Assembly (NCBI GenBank): GCA_019454105.1
Contig: CP075364.1
Coordinates: 2,669,362 to 2,733,361 of the forward strand
Reading direction: 5' to 3'
Length of the DNA stretch: 64,000 nt
Source: Fimbriimonadaceae bacterium
Lineage (GTDB): Bacteria > Armatimonadota > Fimbriimonadia > Fimbriimonadales > Fimbriimonadaceae
Part shown: positions 8,562 through 17,127 of the stretch, in pieces
Layout: each line of letters begins with the position of its first letter
Numbering within the stretch: the first letter of the stretch is position 1
Notes under the pieces: model-generated
The model's database searches: none
The model's input: the letters and a program-made list of their open reading frames with translations, nothing else
Told to the model about the DNA's origin: nothing
Made by a program: the position numbers and the translations under genes

Positions 8562-9151
8562 TGTCGGACCGCTCTTGGGTCGTGAAGGCACACGTCGATT
8601 TTATTGCCTTTGATGGCGCCGCCGGTGTCGGCGGCAATGGCGAAACCGTAGCCCTCGACGAGAACCAGCGATCCGAGCGGGATGACTCTCGGGTCAACGG
8701 CGATCACACCATATTGGGCTCGCCTCCCGCTCGCAGTCAGGCCAGCGCTGCTTCCGTCTGTCGGAAGATAGGCAGTCGCCTCGACTCGCATGACGCGGCC
8801 ACGAGTGAAGGAACCGCGGCTCGTCGGGACACCTGACGGGCCCATGTGGAACACGGCCGGCACAGGCTTTGTGGTCACTGAGCCCAACTCGACCTCTTTG
8901 AGGAGTTTCTCTCCAACGAACAATTGTACGGACTTTTCGACGACATGCCCGTCGGATCCGTTTTGAACTTTCTTATGTTGTCCTGGTCGAAGAGTCCGGT
9001 CGAACTTGTAAACCGCCTCGTAACTGATCTTTTGGCTCTTCTCCTTTTTGACCAGAACCAGGTTTCCTAGGCTCGTCACTGGCTGAGCGAGCGCGGCCGA
9101 AAAGGCCCCGACAAGCACCAGCGACGTCACCGCTAATCTGAGTTTCCGCAT
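8486..9151 (-). CDS. Secreted G5 / 3D-domain cell-wall protein
   Basis: A 221-residue secreted protein with a signal peptide (LAVTSLVLVGAFSAALA), a G5-like region (residues about 30-100) and a C-terminal 3D domain. The 3D domain is recognised by VEATAYLP, YGVIAVDP, IPLGSLVLVEGYG, and DTGGAIKGNKIDVC with its catalytic-type aspartates. Proteins of this design (YabE, YocH and RpfB relatives) act on peptidoglycan, probably as lytic transglycosylases. It is the first gene of a minus-strand operon with rsmA and queG, which it overlaps. About 200 bases with no gene lie upstream and probably contain its promoter. Confidence 0.85.
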   Translation of the reverse strand: MRKLRLAVTSLVLVGAFSAALAQPVTSLGNLVLVKKEKSQKISYEAVYKFDRTLRPGQHKKVQNGSDGHVVEKSVQLFVGEKLLKEVELGSVTTKPVPAVFHMGPSGVPTSRGSFTRGRVMRVEATAYLPTDGSSAGLTASGRRAQYGVIAVDPRVIPLGSLVLVEGYGFAIAADTGGAIKGNKIDVCLHDPRAVRQWGRRMVTIHIFREKVEARVRPSRR

Positions 9152-9350
9152 GGGTTGTCCCGTGGCGTACGTTCAGCGACGCGTGTCGCGACGGCTCTTT
9201 TACCCCTCTTGCAAAAAGTGATCTATGGGGTCAAAGCGGAGTTTCGTGCCCTGCGTCCCAGGCCTTCAGGCCCGATTTTTGAAGATTCCGCCCCGTGATT
9301 TTGCCAGATCAATCCTTGGTTCTAGGTTCAAACTCGAATCTTCACCAGAG

Positions 9351-10175
9351 TCAATACTCGGACTGGCGATAGACGATCGAAACTGGGCACGGTGTTCCTT
9401 CGCTTGTGGTCAGGATCGCTTGTGCATTGAGCGAATAGCAGATGGCTTCGCCCTGGCCTTCTTTGGCCAGCTTGACGCTGTGGCGCGGACCGTTCGCAAA
9501 GTCCTTGAATGCTCCAGTGACTTGGAACTCGACCGCTCCCGTGTAGGTCCGAAGAATGACCCGGTCGTGGGTCGCGTCGGCCCCTGTCACGAGGTTGCCC
9601 CCAATGCCCCCGGTGTTGATGTCGATCGTTCCCAGGCTCTCCAGGGTGTAAGTGCCCGAACTCGGCGGGGAAGGCACCCGGAACAGCCGCGTGAACCCGT
9701 CCCTGGCCTTTGAGACCAGATAGATGTCCAAAGTCGCGGGATCGACCATGACCGCTTCGCAATCCTGCTTGGCCCCCGGGTAGTTCAACGTGTAAGTGTC
9801 GAACTGGGTCAGAGTGCGGCCCGAGCCGGTCGGCTCGACCACACGATAGATCTTGATGTTGACGCGGGCCCGGGCATTGTCCCCGACATCGGCCAGGTAA
9901 AGATACTTTTGAAAAGTCGTCGAGACTGAAGCGATGTCCTCCCAGTCGACCGCGGCGGCCGAGCCGCCTAGAGTGAAGACGCCGGTGACTTGTCCAGTCC
10001 GATCGAACCGAAAGAACCGAGGTGAGTCGCCGCTGTCGTTGTGGGTATAGAAGACTCCGGGGGTAGTTCTGCTGACGGCGATGCCAGAGCTCTCTTTCAC
10101 AGCGGGATCTGAGATCGTGCAGAACGGATGTGGTGGACCCCAAGCGGCGGTCGCCAGCAAGGCGGCAATGAACAT
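9351..10175 (-). CDS. Secreted propeller-like protein of unknown function
   Basis: A 274-residue protein with a short signal peptide (MFIAALLATAAWG). The body is rich in beta-strand patterns such as SGIAVSRTTPGVFYTHNDSGD, WEDIAS, YLYLADVGDNARAR, IYRVVEP, DCEAVMVDP and LYLVSK-type repeats. This order is seen in esterase-like or SdiA-regulated-type beta-propellers that ligate calcium. No catalytic signature is evident. It stands alone on the minus strand, divergent from the AI-2E exporter gene, with their 5' ends about 30 bases apart. Confidence 0.65.
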   Translation of the reverse strand: MFIAALLATAAWGPPHPFCTISDPAVKESSGIAVSRTTPGVFYTHNDSGDSPRFFRFDRTGQVTGVFTLGGSAAAVDWEDIASVSTTFQKYLYLADVGDNARARVNIKIYRVVEPTGSGRTLTQFDTYTLNYPGAKQDCEAVMVDPATLDIYLVSKARDGFTRLFRVPSPPSSGTYTLESLGTIDINTGGIGGNLVTGADATHDRVILRTYTGAVEFQVTGAFKDFANGPRHSVKLAKEGQGEAICYSLNAQAILTTSEGTPCPVSIVYRQSEY

Positions 10176-10205
10176 CTTACGCCCAGGTTACCGAGTCGGC
10201 GCAGT

Positions 10206-11402
10206 ATGATGGGAACCATGCAAGGTTGGCGGATCGCGCTTTGGATCGGGTTGGTGATCCTGGTGTTCGGGTTCCTCTGGCTTGTCCGAGGCGTCCTCCT
10301 TCCTTTCGTGCTCGCATACCTCGTCGCCTTGCTGCTCGAGCCAGTTGTGAAAGGTTTCCGCAGAATTGGGATCGGGCGGCCAGCGGCGGTTAGTACGATC
10401 ACGGTCGTGTTCTTTGGGGCCATCGTCGGCATTGCCATCATAACGGCCCCCTATGTTTCGGCACAAGCCGGTTATCTGCGAGATCAGGTCACCGAGTTCA
10501 CAAACAGGCTTCAATCGACCAGTCCGGACGAGGCCATGCTCATGGTGGACAAGTTCCTTTCGGCGAACAAGACCACTTTGGAGCAATTGGGCATACCTGC
10601 CAACCGACAGGGACTGGTCGATGCCTACATCGAGCCTAATCGCCAGCAGTTTGAGGAAAGGGCGCAGCAGTTCATCACTGGAGGGGTGACGTCAATCTTG
10701 TCGTTCGTCGGGCAAGCATTCATTCTGTTGCTGACTCCGCTTTTCGCAATCTGGATCCTGATGGATATGGAGTCCTTGAGGCAGAAATCGAAAGGCTGGA
10801 TCCCTCCGACAATCCGGTCAGGGACCGTCTCCATGGTCAAGGACATTGCCAGTGTCTTTCAGGGATACATCCGTGGCCTGACGATCAGCGTGCTACTTTA
10901 TACGACCATGATGACGGTCGTCTTGTGGGCGTTGGGTGTCCCTGCGTTCGCTGTACTTGGTGCGATGGCCGGCATCCTCTACCTCATACCCGTCATTGGA
11001 GGTCTTGTGAGCTCGGGGATCGTGTTCATCGTCGTGGCCCTGAGCGGTCAAAGTGAAGCCAATCTCTTCCTGAATCCGGCGTTGCCCCACATAGCGTTCA
11101 CCAACTCTTGGGTCTTTGCCCTTGTCGTCGTCGCCGGGATGTTCGTCGCCGGGTTCACCTACGACTCCGCGATCAACCCGCGAATAGTCGGGTCGGCGGT
11201 CAAGCTCCATCCGCTGGTGGCCGTCTTCGTCGTCTTTTCTTTCGGGGCCCTGTTCGGCCTACCCGGGATGCTGCTCGCGTATCCAGTGGCCGGAGCGATC
11301 AACGTGGTGCTGGCCAGGCTTCTCAAGGTGGCCACGGACCGACCAGAGCTGCCCAACCTTCCAGCGGTGCCCTTAAGGCACAGGACTATCGCTGAGACCT
11401 GA
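10206..11402 (+). CDS. AI-2E family transporter (PerM/TqsA type)
   Basis: A polytopic inner-membrane protein of about 398 residues in the AI-2 exporter family (UPF0118). Two N-terminal helices (ALWIGLVILVFGFLWLV and LLPFVLAYLVALLLEPVV) include the conserved PFVLAYLVALLLEP motif. A cytoplasmic or periplasmic helical region follows, then several helices with GLTISVLLYTTMMTVVLWALGVP and PVIGGLVSS. A PGMLLAYPVAGAINV segment lies near the end. The substrate is unknown; members export autoinducer-2, sodium or other solutes. Three in-frame ATGs (10206, 10209, 10218) compete; the last has a GGGAA just upstream. Confidence 0.85.
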   Translation: MMGTMQGWRIALWIGLVILVFGFLWLVRGVLLPFVLAYLVALLLEPVVKGFRRIGIGRPAAVSTITVVFFGAIVGIAIITAPYVSAQAGYLRDQVTEFTNRLQSTSPDEAMLMVDKFLSANKTTLEQLGIPANRQGLVDAYIEPNRQQFEERAQQFITGGVTSILSFVGQAFILLLTPLFAIWILMDMESLRQKSKGWIPPTIRSGTVSMVKDIASVFQGYIRGLTISVLLYTTMMTVVLWALGVPAFAVLGAMAGILYLIPVIGGLVSSGIVFIVVALSGQSEANLFLNPALPHIAFTNSWVFALVVVAGMFVAGFTYDSAINPRIVGSAVKLHPLVAVFVVFSFGALFGLPGMLLAYPVAGAINVVLARLLKVATDRPELPNLPAVPLRHRTIAET

Positions 11403-11434
11403 AACGAAGGAGGGCTTCGCGACACAATCAGATT

Positions 11435-12415
11435 GTGAGCCTGCTCTCTTTTTCGGTTTTGATTGCCCAGGTCGCCTATGGTTTTGGGGCCGGAATGAGC
11501 TTGACCTACGACGTCAACGTCAAGTTCGACGGGTTCTTGCCGCTCTTTGGTGGTAACGAAGGCATCGTCGATGTCGCGATGACCGTTGGCGTCAACGGGC
11601 AAGAGCCTACGGACGGGGCCCTCAAAGCGACCAGCGAGATCCGGACGTTCGACCTGAAGTTCAACGAAGCTTCGTTGCCGGTGACTCTTGACAACGTCAC
11701 CCAGTTCTTTCCGAAGACCACCGTCACGCTCAGCCCGGCCGGCAAGATCCTCTCGAACGACGCCCCCGATCGAAAGCTCCCCGTGCGGTTGCCCGGGCTC
11801 GACGTCAAGCGTTTCCCGGACATCACCTACGTCCCGATCGAGTTTCCGGGCGAGGAGACCGCTGAGGGAGCGACGTGGAGCTTTGAGCGGGACTTCGGAG
11901 GGGCCCCGCTTGTTTACGACTGCACCCTTGTCTCGTTGACCAACGGCACGGCCCAGATCGCGGTCAAAGTTCGGCAAGAGTTCACCGTGCTCGAGAACCC
12001 AGCCTTGGAAGTCGTGACTGATCGCGCCGAGGCCGTTTCGGAGGTCAAGACGACTCTCAAGGGGGAAGGCAAGGTCACGTTCGACACTGTTCGGGGCCTC
12101 GCGACCGCCTCACACATGACCAACGAGGCTGTCTCGGACGTGAAGAACCTGGCAAGCGGCGCGACCAGCCAGAGGAAGTTGAAAACCGTTTACCAGGTGG
12201 AGTTGAAGGGAGCGAGCGGCGCGACGAAGGTCACTGCTGCTCGCTCAAAAGGTTGGCAGTTCAACTGGGACACGGGACGGGCCTTCGTGGCTTGGATCCA
12301 GATGGCCGTCCACTTCGGGCTGGCGGCGCTCCCGCGAGAGATCGAACGGTGGGCCCCGGGTCTGAAGCAGGTCTTCCCTTGGTTGTCCCAAGAGAAGAGA
12401 CCAGCCCGGCGGTAG
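11435..12415 (+). CDS. Secreted protein of unknown function
   Basis: A 326-residue protein starting at GTG with a short hydrophobic signal (LLSFSVLIAQVAYG). The mature part is largely beta-strand, beginning MSLTYDVNVKFDG, with alternating charged and hydrophobic residues and no cysteines. The C-terminus (WIQMAVHFGLAALPREIERWAPG) is amphipathic. The pattern resembles the DUF6263-like secreted proteins of Planctomycetes, but I cannot assign it. It precedes atpC by 14 bases and is probably co-transcribed with it, an unexpected partner for an ATP synthase subunit. Confidence 0.6.
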   Translation: MSLLSFSVLIAQVAYGFGAGMSLTYDVNVKFDGFLPLFGGNEGIVDVAMTVGVNGQEPTDGALKATSEIRTFDLKFNEASLPVTLDNVTQFFPKTTVTLSPAGKILSNDAPDRKLPVRLPGLDVKRFPDITYVPIEFPGEETAEGATWSFERDFGGAPLVYDCTLVSLTNGTAQIAVKVRQEFTVLENPALEVVTDRAEAVSEVKTTLKGEGKVTFDTVRGLATASHMTNEAVSDVKNLASGATSQRKLKTVYQVELKGASGATKVTAARSKGWQFNWDTGRAFVAWIQMAVHFGLAALPREIERWAPGLKQVFPWLSQEKRPARR

Positions 12416-12429
12416 ACTCGCTCCACTTC

Positions 12430-12837
12430 ATGGCAAGGGCACTCACTCTTTCGGTCGTGGCTCCCGACCGCACGGTCTTTGAGGGACAGGTCACCTCGCT
12501 CGTCGCACCTGGCGTCGAAGGCTACTTGGGCGTGATGGCGGGCCATGAGCCGACGATCGCGGCCCTGGCCACTGGGATCGTCGAGGCCACCGACACGGCG
12601 AACCAACGAGAGCACATCGCGATCGGCGGCGGGTTCATGGAAGTGAGCGGCGAATCGGCGATCATCCTTGCCGAGGACGCCCGTCGCGCCCGAGAGATCG
12701 ACTTGGCCGAAGAACAGGCCCTGCTCGAATCAGCACGAAAGGCGCTTCGCGGAGAGGAAAGCTCGATGACCAGCGAGCAGGCTCAAAAAGAGATCGACCG
12801 GGCCATGACTCGGATCAAGGCCGCCCGGCTGAGCTGA
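12430..12837 (+). CDS. atpC: F-type ATP synthase epsilon subunit
   Basis: A 135-residue subunit of the F1 central stalk that couples rotation to catalysis and can inhibit ATP hydrolysis. The N-terminal beta-sandwich shows LSVVAPDRTVFEGQV, VAPGVEGYLGVMAGHEP and HIAIGGGFMEVS. The C-terminal helix pair shows EIDLAEEQALLESARKAL. The length is normal. ATG 12430 gives the expected N-terminus. No other atp gene is next to it; atpD normally precedes atpC, but here a secreted unknown does. A small hairpin follows the stop. Confidence 0.93.
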   Translation: MARALTLSVVAPDRTVFEGQVTSLVAPGVEGYLGVMAGHEPTIAALATGIVEATDTANQREHIAIGGGFMEVSGESAIILAEDARRAREIDLAEEQALLESARKALRGEESSMTSEQAQKEIDRAMTRIKAARLS

Positions 12838-12850
12838 ACAAGAGGAGGCG

Positions 12851-12871
12851 GACCGTCCGGCAAGGACGGCC
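12851..12871. terminator. Hairpin between convergent atpC and speD
   Basis: The 17 bases at 12853-12869 form a perfect 6-bp stem, CCGTCC/GGACGG, with a GGCAA loop. They lie between the 3' ends of two convergent genes. No T-run follows on either strand, so it may be a weak or Rho-assisted terminator. Confidence 0.4.
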
Positions 12872-12886
12872 CCCCAAGTTCGAGGC

Positions 12887-13492
12887 TCAAGCCTCGACTT
12901 CGCTCTGGATCCCTCGTCGCACCACCAGATATTTGATGCGTTGAGGGCGGAAGCGCTCTCGCAGGACATCAACGGCGCGGTCGACATAGATCGTTCCGCC
13001 ACAGTAGAAAAGATCGACCGCCGCATATCCGTGCTCCGGCCAAGTGTGGATCGTGTAGTGCGACTCCTGGATGATCACGGCTCCCGAGACGCCCCAAGGC
13101 TTGAACTCATGGAACGAGTCGGAGACCACGGTCGCCTGGCTCTCCGTCGCGGCCGAGCGCATGGCTCCAGCGACGCTTTCTTCAAGCTTCAGACTACAGG
13201 GATCGCATCCGAAGAGTTCGATGAGCAGGTGGCTGCCGAGCGAAGGGATCTCGTTCTCGCCGAAAGGGAGACCTTCGGAGTCGTGGCCGAGCCACTCCTT
13301 GAAGGACTCGGTGTCCTGACTGTGAACAAGCTGCCAGCCAGACTCCTCGGCGATTCTGGGAGGGGCGGCCACGGCATGGCGTTGGCCTCCCCGGCCAAAA
13401 AGCCGGTCGAGCCAGGTCGGCCGCTGGGCCGACGCGTTGACGAGCGCCGCTCCAATGAGGGCGCTAAACAGGATGATCAGGGTAGCTGCCAA
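12887..13492 (-). CDS. speD: S-adenosylmethionine decarboxylase proenzyme with an N-terminal membrane segment
   Basis: Decarboxylates SAM to supply aminopropyl groups for spermidine. The C-terminal 120 residues are the normal enzyme: LGSHLLIELFGCDP, then the self-cleavage site E143-S144-H145 that makes the pyruvoyl group, TIHTWPEHGYAAVDLFYCGG with His149 and Cys164. Unusually, about 84 residues precede the domain. They form a hydrophobic stretch (LIILFSALIGAALVNASA) and a polar linker, so the enzyme is probably membrane-tethered or exported. The TTG start at 13492 has AGAGGAA upstream, and no ATG lies between it and the core. Alternatives are an internal GTG or a different processing route. 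Confidence 0.85.
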   Translation of the reverse strand: MAATLIILFSALIGAALVNASAQRPTWLDRLFGRGGQRHAVAAPPRIAEESGWQLVHSQDTESFKEWLGHDSEGLPFGENEIPSLGSHLLIELFGCDPCSLKLEESVAGAMRSAATESQATVVSDSFHEFKPWGVSGAVIIQESHYTIHTWPEHGYAAVDLFYCGGTIYVDRAVDVLRERFRPQRIKYLVVRRGIQSEVEA

Positions 13493-13728
13493 TCAAGTGT
13501 TCCTCTTTCAGTTCCTTTTCAGGGGTCGTGCCGCCTTGCTCGCGCACGACGGAAGTGACAACCCGAACGACTCAACGAGGAACCAGCAGGCCGTTCGTGT
13601 GCCCGCCATGCGAGGAGACCGCCGTACGTTACGCACCTGTCCCCAAGCCTGGTCCGCCTCCGAATAAAGGCGGTTGGAACCTCGGTTGTGGCGCCGGCTA
13701 TCGGAATCACCGATGGCTGATGGCGCAG
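13493..13728 (-). promoter_or_regulatory. Long structured 5' leader of speD, candidate cis-regulatory RNA
   Basis: About 235 bases of leader lie between the promoter and the TTG start. Visible elements are a 7-bp hairpin at 13525-13550 (GTCGTGC/GCACGAC), a CCGCCT/AGGCGG hairpin, and a 7-base sequence GTTCCTC (13583-13577, minus strand). The last is a perfect complement of GAGGAAC at 13505-13499, which contains the Shine-Dalgarno. It could therefore hide the ribosome site. I could not match the leader to a known SAM or polyamine riboswitch. No protein frame in it looks real. Confidence 0.45.
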
Positions 13729-13734
13729 GCCCGC

Positions 13735-13763
13735 ATAATACCGAACCCTAACCTGCGAGTCAA
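13735..13763 (-). promoter_or_regulatory. Sigma-70-type promoter upstream of speD
   Basis: On the minus strand TTGACT (13763-13758) is separated by exactly 17 bases from TATTAT (13740-13735). This is a near-consensus housekeeping promoter in a GC-rich background. It points to speD and predicts transcription from about 13728. The rest of the gap, up to 13891, holds no gene that I can support. Confidence 0.6.
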
Positions 13764-13891
13764 CCCGCAATGGTTTTGCTCTTCAAAATTGAGGCCAAAG
13801 AAACCAGACGACGAACAAAAGGGCAAAGATTCCCGCTTTGGGCCTTATGATTTCTGCCTGATCCGGCCTTCTCGCGAAACGAGCCGGTACG

Positions 13892-15364
13892 ATGGGCCGG
13901 ATGGCGGTTCTTGAGCTCGTCGGAGTCTCCAAGGATTTCCCCGGCGTTCGAGCCCTGAAGGGGGTGACTGTCGGCTTTAGACCGGGTTCCGTGCACGCGC
14001 TCTGTGGAGAGAACGGGGCCGGGAAGAGCACTTTGCTCAAGATCTTGGCCGGGATGTACCGGCCGGACAGCGGGGAAGTGACGCTCGACGGGAAGCGATT
14101 TGCGCCTGCGTCTGCCGCGGACGCGCTCTCGGCCGGGGTCTCGGTGATCTACCAAGAGTTGCTTCTCGTGCCTCGATTGAGTGTGGCTGAGAACGTTCTC
14201 TTGGGCCATTGGCCGTCGCGGTTCGGGGCGATCGACCGAGGTCATCAAGCGGAGGAGGCGGGTCGGCTCCTCAAGCAAGTCGGGCTCGAAGTCGATGTTG
14301 ACACTCCCGTGGAAGAGCTCTCGATCTCGGCCAGGCAGATGGTGGAGATCGCCAAAGCCCTCGGCCAGGAGTCGAAGGTCATCGCGTTCGACGAGCCGAC
14401 GAGCAGCCTGAGCCAGCGCGAGGTCACCCAGTTGTTCAGCGTGATCCGCAGTCTGAAGGATGCGGGGAAGACGATCTTGTATGTGACCCACCGAATGGAG
14501 GAAGTCGCTGAGGTCTGTGACGCAGCCACGGTCTTGCGGGACGGGGAACTTGTCCGGACGCACTCCCAGATCGGGCCAGGGAGCCTGGATTCGATCGTCG
14601 CCGACATGGTGGGTCGCGACTTCGGCGAAGTGTTCCCTTCAGTCGAGCGCGAGGTCGGCCCTCCGGTCTTGGAAGTAAGCGGCCTTGTGGTCCCTGGGTT
14701 GGTCGAGCCTGTTGAGCTGGAACTGCGGAAGGGCGAGGTCGTGGGGGTCTTTGGCCTGGTCGGAGCGGGCCGGACTTCCCTCCTCAAGGGCCTCTTCGGC
14801 TCCGGCCGTGGAGAAGTCAAGGTCGATGGCCGACCCGTCACCTTGACTGGCCCGAGGTCCGCCCTCGCGGCAGGGATCGCCTACCTGACCGAGGACCGCA
14901 AGGGCGAGGGGATTTTCGCCCAACTGAGCGTCGAGGAGAACATGAACTTGCCCGTTCGGCGTGGCCTTCTCGTCCGCCAGGGCGCCGAAGCCCGGCGGGC
15001 AGAGTCCCTCAAGCAGCGGTTGGGGGTGCGAGCGACCCCCGGGCAGACGATGTCGTTGCTGTCAGGCGGCAACCAGCAAAAGGCGCTCCTTGCCCGGTGG
15101 ATCGATCAAGGGATCAAGGTGCTGCTCCTCGACGAACCGACAAGGGGGATCGACATTGGGGCCAAGAAGGAGGTCTACGAGATCGTCTTCGAACTGGCTC
15201 GCGCTGGAGTCGCCGTTCTCGTCGTGTCGAGCGAGCTTCAAGAGATCCTCGGGGTGAGCGACCGCATCCTCATCATGAGAGAGGGACGGCTCGTCGCTTC
15301 AAGAACCAGGGGCGAGGCGTCGAGCGAGGAACTCCTCCGGTTCGCCCTCCCAGCAGTCCGCTGA
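13892..15364 (+). CDS. Sugar ABC transporter ATP-binding protein, duplicated (RbsA/MglA/XylG type)
   Basis: A 490-residue ATPase with two fused ABC domains, as in CUT2 transporters for ribose, galactose or xylose. The first has Walker A GENGAGKST (near residue 44) and Walker B VIAFDEPTSS, with a weak signature LSISARQM. The second has a degenerate Walker A (GLVGAGRTS), a proper LSGGNQQKAL signature and LLLDEPTRGID. That asymmetry is normal for the family. Neither the permease nor the binding protein is adjacent, so its partners must be elsewhere. Simple nucleoside uptake (as in YufO-type ATPases) is an alternative. The next start could be ATG 13901. Confidence 0.88.
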   Translation: MGRMAVLELVGVSKDFPGVRALKGVTVGFRPGSVHALCGENGAGKSTLLKILAGMYRPDSGEVTLDGKRFAPASAADALSAGVSVIYQELLLVPRLSVAENVLLGHWPSRFGAIDRGHQAEEAGRLLKQVGLEVDVDTPVEELSISARQMVEIAKALGQESKVIAFDEPTSSLSQREVTQLFSVIRSLKDAGKTILYVTHRMEEVAEVCDAATVLRDGELVRTHSQIGPGSLDSIVADMVGRDFGEVFPSVEREVGPPVLEVSGLVVPGLVEPVELELRKGEVVGVFGLVGAGRTSLLKGLFGSGRGEVKVDGRPVTLTGPRSALAAGIAYLTEDRKGEGIFAQLSVEENMNLPVRRGLLVRQGAEARRAESLKQRLGVRATPGQTMSLLSGGNQQKALLARWIDQGIKVLLLDEPTRGIDIGAKKEVYEIVFELARAGVAVLVVSSELQEILGVSDRILIMREGRLVASRTRGEASSEELLRFALPAVR

Positions 15365-15495
15365 CCCAGAAACTTCGGGGAGCCCGAACTTTTGAGTCGG
15401 GTTGGCCCTCTTCACAACGCGTGGATGGAACGATCGGCCGGAAGCTTCCCGAAAGGCCCGTCAGGTATCCTCTGCAGAATTCCGGAGAGTTGAGA

Positions 15496-17073
15496 ATGAA
15501 CCGAAAATCCGTTATGGCGGCGACTTTGCTGCTTTCTTCGCTGGGGACGGCCCAGTATCAATCTGACAAAGTCACGCTTCTTGCCCAGATCACACTCAGC
15601 CAGTTCAGCTCCTCGTCTGGCAACACCTGCTGGGGCTACATCTCACCGAGCGGGCGCGAGTACGCGATCATGGGCCTGAACAACAAGGTGACCTTCGTCG
15701 AGATCACCAATCCCAGCCAGCCCCGGATCGTCGCCAGCATCAGCCATACATCAAACCTCTGGGCAGACATCAAGACTTACCGCTACGCTTGCTATGTGTC
15801 CACTGAAGAAAACACCGGCATTCAGGTCATCGATCTTCGGAACATCGACAACAACCAGGTGACGCTGACAAGGACGATCTCGGCCCCGAGTCGGTCCCAC
15901 ACGATCCATGTCGACGAAGTCAGTGGCTTCCTTTACACCTGTGGTTCTTTGGGTCGGACTGGGCAGACCGCCTGCTTCGACCTCAAGAACGACCCTCTGA
16001 ACCCGGTTCGCGTGGGACTCACCACGCTCACGCAAGGGCTTTACCAGCACGAGACCCAGGTCGTCACGTACACCGAGGGCCCATATGCTGGACGGCAGAT
16101 CTTCTTCGGCGGTGGCGAGGGCCGAGGCTTGGAGATCTGGGACGTGACCAACAAGAACGCGACATTCTTGATCCGCAGGGTCGTTTATCCGTTCGTTGGA
16201 TATTGCCACCAAGGCTGGCTCAGTTCTGACCGCCGCTATTTCTACGTGAACGACGAGTTCGACGAGTCTGAAAACGGGATCCCGACCCGCACGCTGGTGT
16301 TCGACGTGAGCGTCCTGGAGTCGGCCGACCTCGTTTCGACATACACGACGGGCCTGACTTCGATCGACCACAATCTCTACACCAAGAACGACTTCGTCTT
16401 CCACTCAAACTATTCAAGCGGCCTGCAAATCTTCAACGCGAACGACAACAAGCTCGCCCCGACCCGGGTTGGATGGTTCGACACCTACCCGGCCGACAAC
16501 CGCGTCGAATATGTCGGAGCCTGGGGGAACTGGCCGTTCTTCCCGAGCGGCACCGTGATCATCAGCGACATGCAACGAGGGCTCTTCATCGTCGACGTGA
16601 GCGAGGCGACGAAGACACCGATCGCTCTGACCAACTTTGGAACCGAGCGAGGGAGGTTGCTGGGTGGGAATCTGGACAGCCTCTCGGCCAACGATCAGAA
16701 CTATCTGGAGATCGGAGTCGGCCTTGTGGCCAACCCCAGCGAAGCTCCACTGCGAGTGATTTTCGAGTCGACCAGCAAGTGGCAGGACATCAGCCGGATC
16801 CGGTTCTCTTATCGGAACCGGGTTGACGCAAGCGGCCTCAACCAAACTTTGGAACTGTACGATTGGATAGCCGACCAGTGGGTCAACGTCCAATCGGTGG
16901 CCTCGCCGCTGGCCGACACGAGCTACGAGGTGGTCGGGCCGAACCCGGATCGGTTTGTCCAAGCCGGCACCAAGGCGATGAAGGCGAGATTGAGCGTCAA
17001 ACCGGGCGGCCCGGTCAGCCTGCAGAACTGGAAGACCGCGATCGACCAAGCCTCGTTCATCCTCAACCCCTGA
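15496..17073 (+). CDS. Choice-of-anchor B family secreted protein (copy 1)
   Basis: A 525-residue secreted protein of the choice-of-anchor-B family with LVIVD-type propeller repeats. A signal peptide (VMAATLLLSSLGTAQ) precedes SGNTCWGYISPSGREYAIMGLNNKVTFVEITNP, which is typical of the family. Repeats follow with HTIHVDEVSGFLYTCGS, YEGPYAGRQIFFGGGEGRGLEIWDV and YFYVNDEFDES. The C-terminal 150 residues form a separate beta domain. ATG 15496 is chosen from the signal peptide; the open frame upstream is not coding. It is closely related to the next gene, so the pair is a tandem duplication. The function is unknown, probably extracellular. Confidence 0.85.
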   Translation: MNRKSVMAATLLLSSLGTAQYQSDKVTLLAQITLSQFSSSSGNTCWGYISPSGREYAIMGLNNKVTFVEITNPSQPRIVASISHTSNLWADIKTYRYACYVSTEENTGIQVIDLRNIDNNQVTLTRTISAPSRSHTIHVDEVSGFLYTCGSLGRTGQTACFDLKNDPLNPVRVGLTTLTQGLYQHETQVVTYTEGPYAGRQIFFGGGEGRGLEIWDVTNKNATFLIRRVVYPFVGYCHQGWLSSDRRYFYVNDEFDESENGIPTRTLVFDVSVLESADLVSTYTTGLTSIDHNLYTKNDFVFHSNYSSGLQIFNANDNKLAPTRVGWFDTYPADNRVEYVGAWGNWPFFPSGTVIISDMQRGLFIVDVSEATKTPIALTNFGTERGRLLGGNLDSLSANDQNYLEIGVGLVANPSEAPLRVIFESTSKWQDISRIRFSYRNRVDASGLNQTLELYDWIADQWVNVQSVASPLADTSYEVVGPNPDRFVQAGTKAMKARLSVKPGGPVSLQNWKTAIDQASFILNP

Positions 17074-17127
17074 ATTTGACGGTTTTGGAAACCGCAGAGG
17101 CGAACCGGAGCGTATCCTAGGGTAACT

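Noticed and set aside
13783-13850. Small hydrophobic peptide on the minus strand upstream of speD
   Set aside because: It has no ATG, GTG or TTG start with a ribosome site and lies upstream of the predicted promoter; most likely chance.
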